A stretch of 7,039 bases of DNA from Clostridia bacterium (GTDB taxonomy: Bacteria > Bacillota > Clostridia > Oscillospirales > CAG-272): positions 1 through 7,039 of the forward strand of contig CAAGJL010000351.1 of assembly GCA_900770145.1 (NCBI GenBank), written 5' to 3'. The notes under the pieces are model-generated. The model saw only the letters and a list, made by a program, of their open reading frames with translations, had not been told where the DNA came from and did no database searches. The translations under genes were made by a program, and so were the position numbers. Below, piece after piece: positions 1 to 6,505 of this stretch (position 1 is its first letter; each line of letters starts with the position of its first letter).

Positions 1-15
1 ACGCTCTTCCGATCT
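1..15 (+). other. Illumina adapter remnant at contig end
   Basis: The bases ACGCTCTTCCGATCT are identical to the last 15 bases of the Illumina TruSeq universal (read 1) adapter. They sit exactly at the window edge, where an untrimmed read end would be carried into an assembly. They are not part of the genome. The cotransporter reading frame happens to stay open through them, so a gene caller would append a few false residues to its end. Native sequence begins at about base 16. Confidence 0.95.
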
Positions 16-476
16 AAAAGGATGCCGAAACCGGCAAGCACCGTTCCGAGATCCCGCACGCGGTCGCGCTTGCCGAACAGCAACAGCACCGTGCCCACCG
101 CCGCTAAAATCGGGGAAAGCGCCGCGGGGGACAGCAACCGCAAAAACGGACTGTCCCCCGAATTACCGGAGAGCGACAGAAGCCATGCCGTCAGCGTGGT
201 GCCGAGGTTTGCCCCCATAATGACCCCCACGGCGTGAGAAAGTGACATCAACCCCGCGTTGACAAACCCGACCACCATCACCGTGGTGGCAGAGGAGGAC
301 TGCACCGCGGCAGTGACCAGCGCGCCAAACAGCACGCCGCGCAGCGGTGTGCGGCACATCCGGGCAAGCAGCGCCTCCATCCTCCCGCCGGAAAGTTTGG
401 TCAGCCCCTTTCCCATCCCGGACATGCCGTAAAGAAAAAACGCCAGCCCCCCGATAAATGAAAGCACCGTCAGCAT
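16..476 (-). CDS. Na/Pi-cotransporter family membrane protein, N-terminal part (cut by contig end)
   Basis: The visible 153 residues begin at ATG 476-474, seven bases after a purine-rich GGGGGGAG ribosome-binding site. The protein reads MLTVLSFIGGLAFFLYGM, then the family hallmark QSSSATT at residues 59-65 followed by VMVVGFVNAG, then GANLGTT at 88-94, with hydrophobic helices between. This is the first inverted half of the PF02690 Na+/phosphate symporter fold (NptA/YjbB-like). Known members move sodium with inorganic phosphate across the membrane, in bacteria often outward. Many carry a C-terminal PhoU-like domain, which cannot be seen here because the gene runs off the contig. The frame meets adapter sequence at base 15, so the last native codon is 18-20. 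The gene lies downstream of the spore-protein gene on the same strand, separated from it by a terminator. I see no clear promoter of its own. The family call is firm; transport direction and substrate are inferred from the family. Confidence 0.9.
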
Positions 477-566
477 TCCGCCTCTCCCCCCGTTTTTGGT
501 TATGTAGCCTGACCGAAAATCCGTTCCGCGAAAACAAGGGCGGGTTTCCCGCTGTGCGAAAGAAAC

Positions 567-592
567 GGGGTCGCACCAAGCGATGCGACCCC
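567..592 (-). terminator. Intrinsic terminator of the spore-protein gene
   Basis: A perfect 9-bp GC-rich stem (GGGGTCGCA at 567-575 with TGCGACCCC at 584-592) surrounds an 8-base loop. Read on the minus strand it starts 18 bases after the spore-protein stop codon and is followed by GTTTCTTTC, a moderately T-rich tail. It separates that gene from the downstream cotransporter. A weaker GCGGG/CCCGC hairpin at 540-552, also followed on the minus strand by a T-rich stretch, could be a backup. Confidence 0.75.
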
Positions 593-610
593 AAAGTCGA
601 TTCTTTACTG

Positions 611-790
611 TTACTTGGAAATGCGGTTCTCGTAGCTCTCGATCATTTTCTTGACCATCTGACCGCCGATAGAGCCGGCCTGACGGGCAGTGAGATCACC
701 GTTGTAGCCCTGCTGAAGGTTTACGCCAACCTCGTTGGCAGCCTCCATTTTGAACTGTTCGAGCGCCTGCTTTGCAGTCTTGTTTGCCAT
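611..790 (-). CDS. Alpha/beta-type small acid-soluble spore protein (SASP)
   Basis: This 59-residue protein has the alpha/beta SASP layout. The N-terminal part includes FKMEAANEVGV (residues 13-23), aligned with the KYEIASEFGV segment where the germination protease GPR cuts after the Glu. The C-terminal part includes LTARQAGSIGG (33-43) and KKMIESYE (47-54), the second conserved DNA-binding segment. In spore formers these proteins are made in the forespore, coat the chromosome, hold it in an A-like form and protect it from UV and chemicals; on germination they are degraded for amino acids. The start at 790 is chosen because AAAGGAG lies 7 bases upstream. An in-frame start 14 codons earlier has no ribosome-binding site, and the family normally starts MANK or similar. 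The gene is monocistronic-looking, with a terminator just after the stop. Expression by sigma-G would be expected, but no convincing sigma-G promoter was recognised upstream. Confidence 0.96.
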   Translation of the reverse strand: MANKTAKQALEQFKMEAANEVGVNLQQGYNGDLTARQAGSIGGQMVKKMIESYENRISK

Positions 791-869
791 TTTGAAACTC
801 CTTTGTCCGCTTTTTACCATCCTCCGGCACATCTGCCCGTCGGCGGCTTGCGGACTCCTCTATTTTCAT

Positions 870-885
870 GAGCGTTTGCACGCTC
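870..885. repeat. Small inverted repeat in the divergent spacer
   Basis: GAGCGT at 870-875 pairs with ACGCTC at 880-885 around the loop TTGC. It lies in the 232-bp spacer between the divergently read spore-protein and flavin-reductase genes, about 80 bases upstream of the spore-protein start. Neither strand shows a T-tract directly after it, so it does not look like a terminator. It could be an operator or may be chance. Nothing else was recognised in the spacer apart from the promoter at 967-995 and the ribosome-binding sites. Confidence 0.3.
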
Positions 886-966
886 TGTTACTATTGTGTT
901 CCTTACACGAAAATTTATGATTGGCAAATTTTCCGGTTTCGCGCCGCAAAAAGTTTGCAAATCCTC

Positions 967-997
967 TTGACATAGAACGTGCATTCCGTTATATAAT
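967..997 (+). promoter_or_regulatory. Sigma-A-type promoter of the flavin reductase
   Basis: A perfect -35 hexamer TTGACA (967-972) is followed after 17 bases by TATATA (990-995). The overlapping TATAAT (992-997) would need a 19-base spacer. The surroundings are much more AT-rich than the coding DNA. Transcription would start near 1002-1005, giving a leader of only about 20 bases that carries the AGGAGG ribosome-binding site (1010-1015). No operator is visible, so vegetative expression is likely. Confidence 0.8.
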
Positions 998-1022
998 AAA
1001 GAAAAAAGCAGGAGGTTTCCTT

Positions 1023-1583
1023 ATGAGAAAAAACTTCGGTGCAAAACCCTACACCTATCCGCAACCGGTGTTCATCCTTGCCGCCTACGGCGAGGACGGC
1101 ACACCCTGCGCGATGAACGCCGCGTGGGGCGGTATCAGCGATGACAACGAACTTTCCATGTGCATCAGCGCGGGGCATAAGACCACCAAAAACATTCTCG
1201 CAAAAGGCGCGTTCACCGTCAGCATGGCAACGGTGAAATACCTTGCCGCGTGCGACTATGTAGGCATTGTTTCGGGCAATACGGTGCCCGATAAATTTGA
1301 AAAAGCCGGCTTTCATGCGATAAAATCCGCTTTTGTGGACGCACCGCTGATTGAGGAGCTGCCCGTGACGGTAGAGTGCCGCCTGAAAAGCTATGACGAG
1401 AGCACCTGCCGCATGGTAGGCGAGATTGTCAACGTGAGCGTGGACGAAAGCGTGCTGGACGAGAACGGAAACGTGGATGTGGCAAAAGTGCGCCCTATCA
1501 CGTTTGACCCGTTCAACAGCACCTATGTTGCCCTTGGCGAGATCGCCGGCAAAGCCTTTCATGACGGGAAAGAGCTGAAATAA
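1023..1583 (+). CDS. Flavin reductase family protein (flavoredoxin-like)
   Basis: The 186-residue product fits a single FMN-binding split-barrel domain of the flavin-reductase-like family (PF01613), the usual length for stand-alone members. Recognisable segments are PQPVFILAAYGEDG (residues 13-26), the CAMNAAWGGISDDNELSMCIS block (29-49), and HKTTKNI (52-58), which in relatives contacts the flavin phosphate. EKAGFHA and the LPVTVECRL strand follow. Family members bind FMN and either reduce free flavin with NAD(P)H or pass electrons as flavoredoxins in anaerobes; which applies here cannot be told. The protein is cytoplasmic. The start at 1023 is fixed by AGGAGG seven bases upstream; extending the frame to 921 would take the protein through the promoter. 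The gene is transcribed alone and ends at the bidirectional terminator shared with the convergent lipoprotein gene. Confidence 0.92.
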   Translation: MRKNFGAKPYTYPQPVFILAAYGEDGTPCAMNAAWGGISDDNELSMCISAGHKTTKNILAKGAFTVSMATVKYLAACDYVGIVSGNTVPDKFEKAGFHAIKSAFVDAPLIEELPVTVECRLKSYDESTCRMVGEIVNVSVDESVLDENGNVDVAKVRPITFDPFNSTYVALGEIAGKAFHDGKELK

Positions 1584-1591
1584 ACCGTTGC

Positions 1592-1628
1592 AAAAACGCC
1601 CCCGGATATACTCCGGGGGCGTTTTTTT
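1592..1628. terminator. Bidirectional intrinsic terminator between convergent genes
   Basis: A perfect 10-bp GC-rich stem (CGCCCCCGGA at 1597-1606 with TCCGGGGGCG at 1612-1621) surrounds the loop TATAC. It is flanked by A5 on the left and T7 on the right, so it works as a rho-independent terminator in both directions: T7 for the plus-strand flavin reductase and T5 for the minus-strand lipoprotein gene. The stop codon of the lipoprotein gene (1627-1629) overlaps the end of the T7 run. Confidence 0.93.
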
Positions 1629-4365
1629 ATTTGGTCAACACAAACGTGTACACATCATAGGTGTAGGTTTTGGTCTTGTCAAACGTGAAAGACTGGCGAT
1701 AGGAAAAGGTAAAACTGCCGTTCCCGTTCACCTTACCGTCCGCAAAAGTCACATCGCCGGAAAGGGCTTTGAAAACGGCGCTTGCCGTCACGTCGGTTTC
1801 GGTGCCGTCATAGGCAACGGCAAACACCTTGACCGTGCCGTCCTCGCTTTGCTCGGCGCGCAGCCGCCGCACCAGTTTATCCGGCACGTGCGGGTTGTCG
1901 GTGGTAAATTCGGGGAATTCCAGCGAGATGGCGTCCAGCACCCGGTCTTTACCGGTAGACGTCCAGGGAGAGTACTTGATGCCACGGTGGCGCAACCGGT
2001 CGGCAAAGCCCTGATTGGCAATGCCCCATTGGGTAAAGAATGCGGATTTCATGCTTGCGCACTCCATGCACGCGGCGGCAAGAAACGCAACGTCCCCGTT
2101 TTTTGCGGCAAGATACGACTGATTCATCTGCACCGACACGCCATACGTCTCATACGCATAGCGCACGATTTTGTGATTCATACAGATGATCTGCACTCTG
2201 CCTTCCAGCCCATGGTCGCGGATCATTTTTACCGTTTTGTCAATCAGCGCTTCCCGCATGTCCTTGATCTCCACAACCAGCACGATATGGGTATCGTTTG
2301 CCGAAAAATAGGCAAACACTTCGTCCAGAAACGTAATCTTGTCGCCCGCTTGGGCGTTTTTGCCGGTATAGGTCAGCGCCTCCAGCTGCGCGCGGGTGGA
2401 TTTGGTGCAGGTCAGTTTTTGGTCAAAGCCCGTGGTTGTGGCGTCATGATTGACCACAATGTGTCCGTCTGCGGTCAGGTACACGTCCAACTCAATGGAA
2501 ATCGCGCCCGATTTTGCCGCCGAAACAAAGGAGCGGAGCTGGTTATCCGGGCAGCTTTCCGGGTTGCCGCGGTGCGCCACAACCAGCGGCGCGCGGGAGA
2601 GTGTTTTTTCGGTGATGGTTTCATAATACCCGTATACGGTATAGAAATTGTCGGTCAGCAGCCCGTTCACGCCTTTGAAAACCGTGTTGTGCACGGTTGC
2701 CGCGTCGGCACCTGCGGGAAGCACGCCGATTACCGTGAGAGACCGCGCCTGCATGGCAAGCACGTTCTGCGCCGTCAGCGCCGCGGCGTCGGTCAGCACG
2801 GTTTTGGCACCCACCGCGGAAGCGGCAATCATCGCGCTGTCCGGGGTGAAATCCGTGCCGGTCAGATCCGGCGCCGGGCGCGCCCAGGTCGCGTCACACA
2901 CGGTTTTCAGAATCGTCTTTTCTTTGGAGACGATAAAGCAGTCCGCAATCCGGTTTTCGCAGAGGAATGCAATCATCGTATCGCACAGCGCCGCGTCGTT
3001 GAAGTAAAACGCGGGGATACATCTGCCCGCAATCGCCTTTACCGCGTCATACAGCGTGCCGAGTTCCGCACCCGCCTTGTCGGTGGCGTACAGCGTGCCG
3101 CTTTTCTCCGTCACGCCGAAAATCACGGTGTTGGCGCGCTTGCCGGAAAGGTCACCCGCAAGCATTGCCGCATCGGCAAACTGCATCACGGTGGGGGCGC
3201 TGACAAGCCCGGTGTTTGCCTCATAGAGATTCCGCGCAAAACTGTCGGTCAAAGAGGCGAAGATCGCGCCGTTTTCTTCGGTTTTCTGACTGCCGTATAC
3301 GGGGATATAGCCCGGATACCTGCCGGAAATTTCAAACACGGTCTTGGCGTACATCACCACCGCGTCCTCTTCGGAAACCGACGCGGGAAACAGTTTGAAA
3401 TCCGCAATGGCAAGATCTTTGCTGAACAACTCGCCCGCAGTGCCGCCCGCGACCATATCGCCGCCAAGGGCAATGGATCGCCATGCCTCGCCCCCGGCAA
3501 CCTGAAATACGCCTTTTGCCGTTTCCGTACCTGCTTTCTGCCCGTTGACATACAGCGTGACGGTCTGCGCGGAGGGGTCGTAAACGCCTACCAAGTGCGT
3601 CAGGCTTTCGGTGTCATACGCCGCATCCAGTACGCCGTGGCGGTATTCCCCGCCGACGTGAGCGGAAAACGTGTACTTTCCGCCATATCGGGTAAAGTTG
3701 AAACCGCCGCCCTGCGTGGAGGAGATCATCGTCTGCTCTGCGGCGGCAGGGGCATTGTAATTGACCAGCAACGCCTCCATGGTAAACCCGCCGCAAAGCA
3801 GCGCGGTCAGTTGCGCTTTGGTCAGGCTGTGATACGATAGGGTTGCCGTGCCGCCCGCCGCCCGCACCCGGTAATGGGGGAGCGCATACGTGCCGCCGTT
3901 AAACCGCAACTCGCCCGTTTCAACCTTGCCTTTGGCGGGGTCCTGAATGGCGCAGGTTGTGTGCAACATCCGGTCAACCATCTGCCCGTCCCCGGTAAAT
4001 TCCAGGTCAATATAGGGGGTGGGCAGAATCTTCACCGTTTCCTTGCCTCCCGTGGCAAGTACCCCGGTGTTGACCCCGTCAATATACCAGAATCCGTCCT
4101 CGCCGATCGTCACGGCGGAACCGGGAGTACCGTTTATTCCGTCCATCCCGTCGGCGCCGTCCAGCCCATCCTTCCCGTCCTTGCCGTCGGTGCCGTTTTT
4201 CCCGTTTTTGCCGGTCGCCGGAACGCCGGTGTCCTTGCCGCCCACAAACCAATTGCCGTTTTCCCCGATGGTGGGCGTGTTGTCCGCCCCGCAGGAAACC
4301 GCCGCCAGTAAAAACACCGTGCAAAGAAGAACCGCCAGCACGCTTGTCAAAATCCGCTTGCCCAT
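1627..4365 (-). CDS. Large lipoprotein: collagen-like stretch, LamG-like domain, glycerophosphodiester phosphodiesterase domain
   Basis: This 912-residue protein starts with a lipoprotein signal peptide: MGKR, a hydrophobic core, then AAVSC with the lipidated Cys at 25. It should therefore be anchored to the outer face of the membrane. Domains in order: a Gly-X-Y stretch of 11 triplets (52-84) between two copies of a TIGE-type repeat (32-52 and 86-106); a concanavalin/LamG-like fold (about 160-345; LTHLVGVYDP, LYVNGQKAG); a region resembling a worn GDPD barrel (about 360-585, ending GVNGLLTDN); an intact GDPD barrel (about 593-835); and a beta-rich C-terminal tail of about 75 residues. The active domain keeps HRG (His598), IELD (Glu625, Asp627), VNHD (His640) and VVEIKD (Glu699), matching the catalytic histidines and metal ligands of GlpQ/UgpQ enzymes. 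These cleave glycerophosphodiesters to glycerol-3-phosphate and an alcohol; an envelope lipid or teichoic-acid-type substrate is inference. GGAGG lies seven bases before the ATG, which excludes a 41-residue upstream extension that has no such site. The gene is probably cotranscribed with the upstream membrane protein. Confidence 0.92.
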   Translation of the reverse strand: MGKRILTSVLAVLLCTVFLLAAVSCGADNTPTIGENGNWFVGGKDTGVPATGKNGKNGTDGKDGKDGLDGADGMDGINGTPGSAVTIGEDGFWYIDGVNTGVLATGGKETVKILPTPYIDLEFTGDGQMVDRMLHTTCAIQDPAKGKVETGELRFNGGTYALPHYRVRAAGGTATLSYHSLTKAQLTALLCGGFTMEALLVNYNAPAAAEQTMISSTQGGGFNFTRYGGKYTFSAHVGGEYRHGVLDAAYDTESLTHLVGVYDPSAQTVTLYVNGQKAGTETAKGVFQVAGGEAWRSIALGGDMVAGGTAGELFSKDLAIADFKLFPASVSEEDAVVMYAKTVFEISGRYPGYIPVYGSQKTEENGAIFASLTDSFARNLYEANTGLVSAPTVMQFADAAMLAGDLSGKRANTVIFGVTEKSGTLYATDKAGAELGTLYDAVKAIAGRCIPAFYFNDAALCDTMIAFLCENRIADCFIVSKEKTILKTVCDATWARPAPDLTGTDFTPDSAMIAASAVGAKTVLTDAAALTAQNVLAMQARSLTVIGVLPAGADAATVHNTVFKGVNGLLTDNFYTVYGYYETITEKTLSRAPLVVAHRGNPESCPDNQLRSFVSAAKSGAISIELDVYLTADGHIVVNHDATTTGFDQKLTCTKSTRAQLEALTYTGKNAQAGDKITFLDEVFAYFSANDTHIVLVVEIKDMREALIDKTVKMIRDHGLEGRVQIICMNHKIVRYAYETYGVSVQMNQSYLAAKNGDVAFLAAACMECASMKSAFFTQWGIANQGFADRLRHRGIKYSPWTSTGKDRVLDAISLEFPEFTTDNPHVPDKLVRRLRAEQSEDGTVKVFAVAYDGTETDVTASAVFKALSGDVTFADGKVNGNGSFTFSYRQSFTFDKTKTYTYDVYTFVLTK
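4048..4110 (-). repeat. Coding repeat, second copy (TIGE...ATG module)
   Basis: Residues 86-106 of the lipoprotein begin TIGEDGFWYIDG and end NTGVLATG. They match residues 32-52 at 14 of 21 positions, with the pattern TIGE-x-G-x-W, then G, TGV and ATG. This copy lies directly after the collagen-like stretch. Similar modules are familiar next to Gly-X-Y repeats in gut bacterial surface proteins; their function is not known to me. Confidence 0.75.
4114..4212 (-). repeat. Collagen-like Gly-X-Y coding repeat
   Basis: Eleven uninterrupted Gly-X-Y triplets (residues 52-84 of the lipoprotein) are rich in Asp, Asn and Lys: GKNGKNGTDGKDGKDG, then LDG, ADG, MDG, ING, TPG. Bacterial collagen-like segments of this composition can form triple helices without hydroxyproline, by Lys-Asp pairing. 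Eleven triplets is short, so the segment may act as a stalk or linker close to the lipid anchor. As a nine-base-period repeat it may vary in length between strains. Confidence 0.85.
4210..4272 (-). repeat. Coding repeat, first copy (TIGE...ATG module)
   Basis: Residues 32-52 of the lipoprotein begin TIGENGNWFVGG and end DTGVPATG. This module lies just after the lipidated Cys and directly before the collagen-like stretch. Its partner is exactly 54 residues downstream, so the two copies bracket the Gly-X-Y stretch. Confidence 0.75.
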
Positions 4366-4450
4366 AAAAAGACCTCCGAAATAAAATTTGCAGGGGAAGA
4401 GCCGGGAATTTTGGAAGAAATATGCTTTTGTAACAGAAAACCGAAAACCG
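4366..4450 (-). other. 85-bp intergenic gap within the probable two-gene unit
   Basis: The gap between the membrane-protein stop and the lipoprotein start is AT-rich. It holds the lipoprotein ribosome-binding site (GGAGG on the minus strand, 4377-4373). I see no stable hairpin with a T-tract and no good -35/-10 pair, which favours read-through from the upstream gene. A weak internal promoter cannot be excluded. Confidence 0.5.
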
Positions 4451-6478
4451 TTATTCCGCAGGGGTCTCCCCGTCGTTGGAGGGGACATAAGGCACCGTCA
4501 TCACCCGCGTGTTTTTGCGCCGCCCGCGGTAGTTGGTATACAGATCACACCCCGGACCGTTTTCCTGCAGGAAGAATGCCACGTGCGCGTCGGTTGCGGC
4601 AAAACGCACACCGTCTGCCACCTTTTCCGGCGTATCGCCGTTTTCACTGCGGTAAAGCGCGCCGTCATCGGTGCGGAAATAAAAGATATCGTCCAGCGTT
4701 ACGCAAAGGGTACCCGCCTGAAATCCGTCCGCCAGTTGTGTGGGGGAAGAACCCATATGCATCGCGCGCAAAGGTCCGTGCGCGTCCCGATACAGAATCC
4801 GGCTGCCGTCCACATTCGCGCAAAATTCCGTCACGTCCGCCATCAGCCGCTCAAACGCGGTCTTTCCGTTTTTTACCGCATAGAGGTTGGTGCGGGCGTC
4901 GGTCTGGGTTTTGTCGGTACTCAGGAAAAATACGTATTTGTCGGTCACGGTGGCGGTTCCCTCGTCAAAGGAATGAATCAGCGCCATCTGAACCTGATCC
5001 TTTTTTGCGGTCAGGTAAACAAGGTTGTTGCCGCCCACCGCCGCATAACGGTAATAGCAATTCAGCAGGCTTTTTTGCAGAAGCTGCACCCCGCCCACGT
5101 TCTCGCGTTGCGCCACGCGTTGGTTGGGCAACAGCCGGAGCGTCTCCCCACCGGAAAGCCCGGTCAGGGTCAGCGCCGTGCCGTCCTTGTAAAAGCGGCA
5201 GGAATCCGCGTTTTTGAAAAAGACTTCCGAAAAATCGCGGTTGAACACCAGCGACCCCTCTTCATAGGCGCCGCAGTTGGTAATCCGCGCGGTTTTGGCG
5301 TTGTAGATGTAAAGGGTGTTTGCCGCGTCACGGAAATAGAGAAAGCGACATTTGTCGGCAAGTGCCACCGGGCGGTAATTGCCGGTATCGGTCAGATACG
5401 GCGCGCTCCCGCGCATGGAGGAGAGCTCTGCTTTGACCGCGCCGCCCACCGCGGACGTATAAAGCAATTCTTTACCGCTGGGGGAAAGGCAGAACGCCTC
5501 CCCTTCCGGCACATCGTTGGAGACCAGCTGCGGCGCGTCTTTTTTGCCGGTGCCACAGCGGTAAAGCACGCCGTCACCGGTGCGGAAAGCCAAAACTTCG
5601 CCCTCGGCGGCAAGCACCGCGGCGGTCACGTTTGCGCTCACCAACCGCATTTTTCCGTTCCGTACCAGCCAAAGCTCGCCCGCTTCGGTACGCAAAACCG
5701 CGGTATAGCCCCGCCCGTCCGTCTGCTCGGCGACAATCTTGCCGCCCACCGCGCCGATCTTTTTGCCGTTGACAATCACGGCGGTCTCGCCCGCCGCCTC
5801 GTCGTAGACGGAAATCACGGAGCCGATTTTTTCGGTGTATTCCGCCGGGCGGAAAAAGAAGATAAACATCGCCGCGCAAAGCACCGCCACCGTCAGCAGC
5901 AGCACCAGCACCCGCCGGGCAATGCTTTTTTTCGTCACCCGATCGGGGAAATCCACCGGGGGTACCGCGCGCCCGACCTCAGTCCTGCCCGCAGTGGCGG
6001 GTACGCCCGCCCCCGTCGGTGCCGGAACGTCGTTTTCTTTTGCGGATACCGGCATACGCGCCGCGTTTTTCACCTCCGGTAGGGTGTTTTCCCACACCAC
6101 GGGGGGAAAGGCGCTTGGCGTGTGTTCCGGTGCGGTTTCCTGCCCGCTTACCGGGGGGTGCCGCGCGGGTGCCGTTTCATTGTCTCCGCCCGGCGGTGCA
6201 AAAGCGCTCTCTTGTTGCGCGGAGTTCTCGTCAGGTGCCTTTGTCGGTGCTTTTCCGGCATCCGCAGCGCTCTTTTTCGCCCTGCCGGTTGCAGTCTTTT
6301 TTGTCGTGCCGGCGGCGCTTTTTTTCGCCGTGTCGGTGCTTTTTTTCGCCGTGTCGGTGCTTTTTTTCGCCGTGTCCGCCGCGTTCTTGGGGGCGGCAGT
6401 CTTTTTTCTCCCGCCCGTGCCCGTTTTCGGGGGGATTTCTTTTTTATCGTTCTGCAAGGGAGTTTCGTCCAAAATCAC
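4451..6478 (-). CDS. Single-pass membrane protein with Lys/Ala/Thr-rich cytoplasmic tail and propeller-like outer domain
   Basis: I do not recognise a named family for this 675-residue protein. Residues 1-185 are disordered in appearance. Residues 20-80 are rich in Lys, Ala and Thr, including three DTAKKS(T/A) heptads (35-55), and a Pro/Ala/Glu-rich linker follows. The stretch KKSIARR then leads into one transmembrane helix (about 190-209) with FFFRP at its exit, so positive-inside orientation leaves the tail in the cytoplasm. The remaining 465 residues form repeated beta units, for example LYFRDAANTLYIYN, ILYRDAHGPL and IFYFRTDDGALYRSENG, with the rhythm of DUF5050/TolB/WD40-like propeller blades. 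No catalytic motif is visible. The start is uncertain. GTG at 6478 has no nearby ribosome-binding site, whereas AGGAGG (6519-6514) stands five bases before an in-frame ATT at 6508-6506, which would add ten residues. The gene has its own sigma-A promoter and probably reads through into the lipoprotein gene. A sensing or scaffold role is guesswork. Confidence 0.85.
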   Translation of the reverse strand: MILDETPLQNDKKEIPPKTGTGGRKKTAAPKNAADTAKKSTDTAKKSTDTAKKSAAGTTKKTATGRAKKSAADAGKAPTKAPDENSAQQESAFAPPGGDNETAPARHPPVSGQETAPEHTPSAFPPVVWENTLPEVKNAARMPVSAKENDVPAPTGAGVPATAGRTEVGRAVPPVDFPDRVTKKSIARRVLVLLLTVAVLCAAMFIFFFRPAEYTEKIGSVISVYDEAAGETAVIVNGKKIGAVGGKIVAEQTDGRGYTAVLRTEAGELWLVRNGKMRLVSANVTAAVLAAEGEVLAFRTGDGVLYRCGTGKKDAPQLVSNDVPEGEAFCLSPSGKELLYTSAVGGAVKAELSSMRGSAPYLTDTGNYRPVALADKCRFLYFRDAANTLYIYNAKTARITNCGAYEEGSLVFNRDFSEVFFKNADSCRFYKDGTALTLTGLSGGETLRLLPNQRVAQRENVGGVQLLQKSLLNCYYRYAAVGGNNLVYLTAKKDQVQMALIHSFDEGTATVTDKYVFFLSTDKTQTDARTNLYAVKNGKTAFERLMADVTEFCANVDGSRILYRDAHGPLRAMHMGSSPTQLADGFQAGTLCVTLDDIFYFRTDDGALYRSENGDTPEKVADGVRFAATDAHVAFFLQENGPGCDLYTNYRGRRKNTRVMTVPYVPSNDGETPAE
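6314..6376 (-). repeat. Three 21-bp tandem coding repeats (DTAKKS-T/A)
   Basis: Three near-identical 21-bp units encode residues 35-55 of the membrane protein. Each contains GCGAAAAAAAGC on the coding strand, hence a run of seven A per unit. The repeat gives the cytoplasmic tail its basic, histone-H1-like character. Both the unit number and the A7 runs are likely to be prone to slippage. Confidence 0.85.
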
Positions 6479-6505
6479 AGGCTCGTTTTTCTTTTCGGTT
6501 GCCGT

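Noticed and set aside
163..594. 143-codon minus-strand frame overlapping the cotransporter
   Set aside because: It is out of frame with the QSSSATT and GANLGTT motifs, runs through the terminator region and lacks any hydrophobic pattern. It is a shadow.
791..832. Fourteen-codon upstream extension of the spore protein
   Set aside because: It lacks a ribosome-binding site, overlaps the good AAAGGAG site of the internal start, and does not resemble the family N-terminus.
458..871. Plus-strand open frame across the spore-protein gene and its terminator
   Set aside because: It crosses the hairpin at 567-592 and covers the spore-protein gene in antisense. No start signal or family match was seen.
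861..891. Possible sigma-G promoter for the spore-protein gene (GTAAC, 16-base gap, CATGAAA on the minus strand)
   Set aside because: The match to the expected CATnnTA and GnATA-type boxes is poor at several positions, so it is not listed as a feature, although forespore expression is expected for this gene.
1588..3840. 750-codon open frame on the plus strand opposite the lipoprotein gene
   Set aside because: The translation is His/Arg/Gly-rich with no recognisable domain. It begins at the shared terminator without a ribosome-binding site. The opposite frame encodes clear signal-peptide, LamG-like and GDPD features. It is an open shadow caused by GC-rich codon bias.
4388..6082. 564-codon open frame on the plus strand opposite the membrane-protein gene
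   Set aside because: It has the same His/Arg-rich composition, no ribosome-binding site and no domain. The minus strand carries the promoter, transmembrane helix and repeated beta units.
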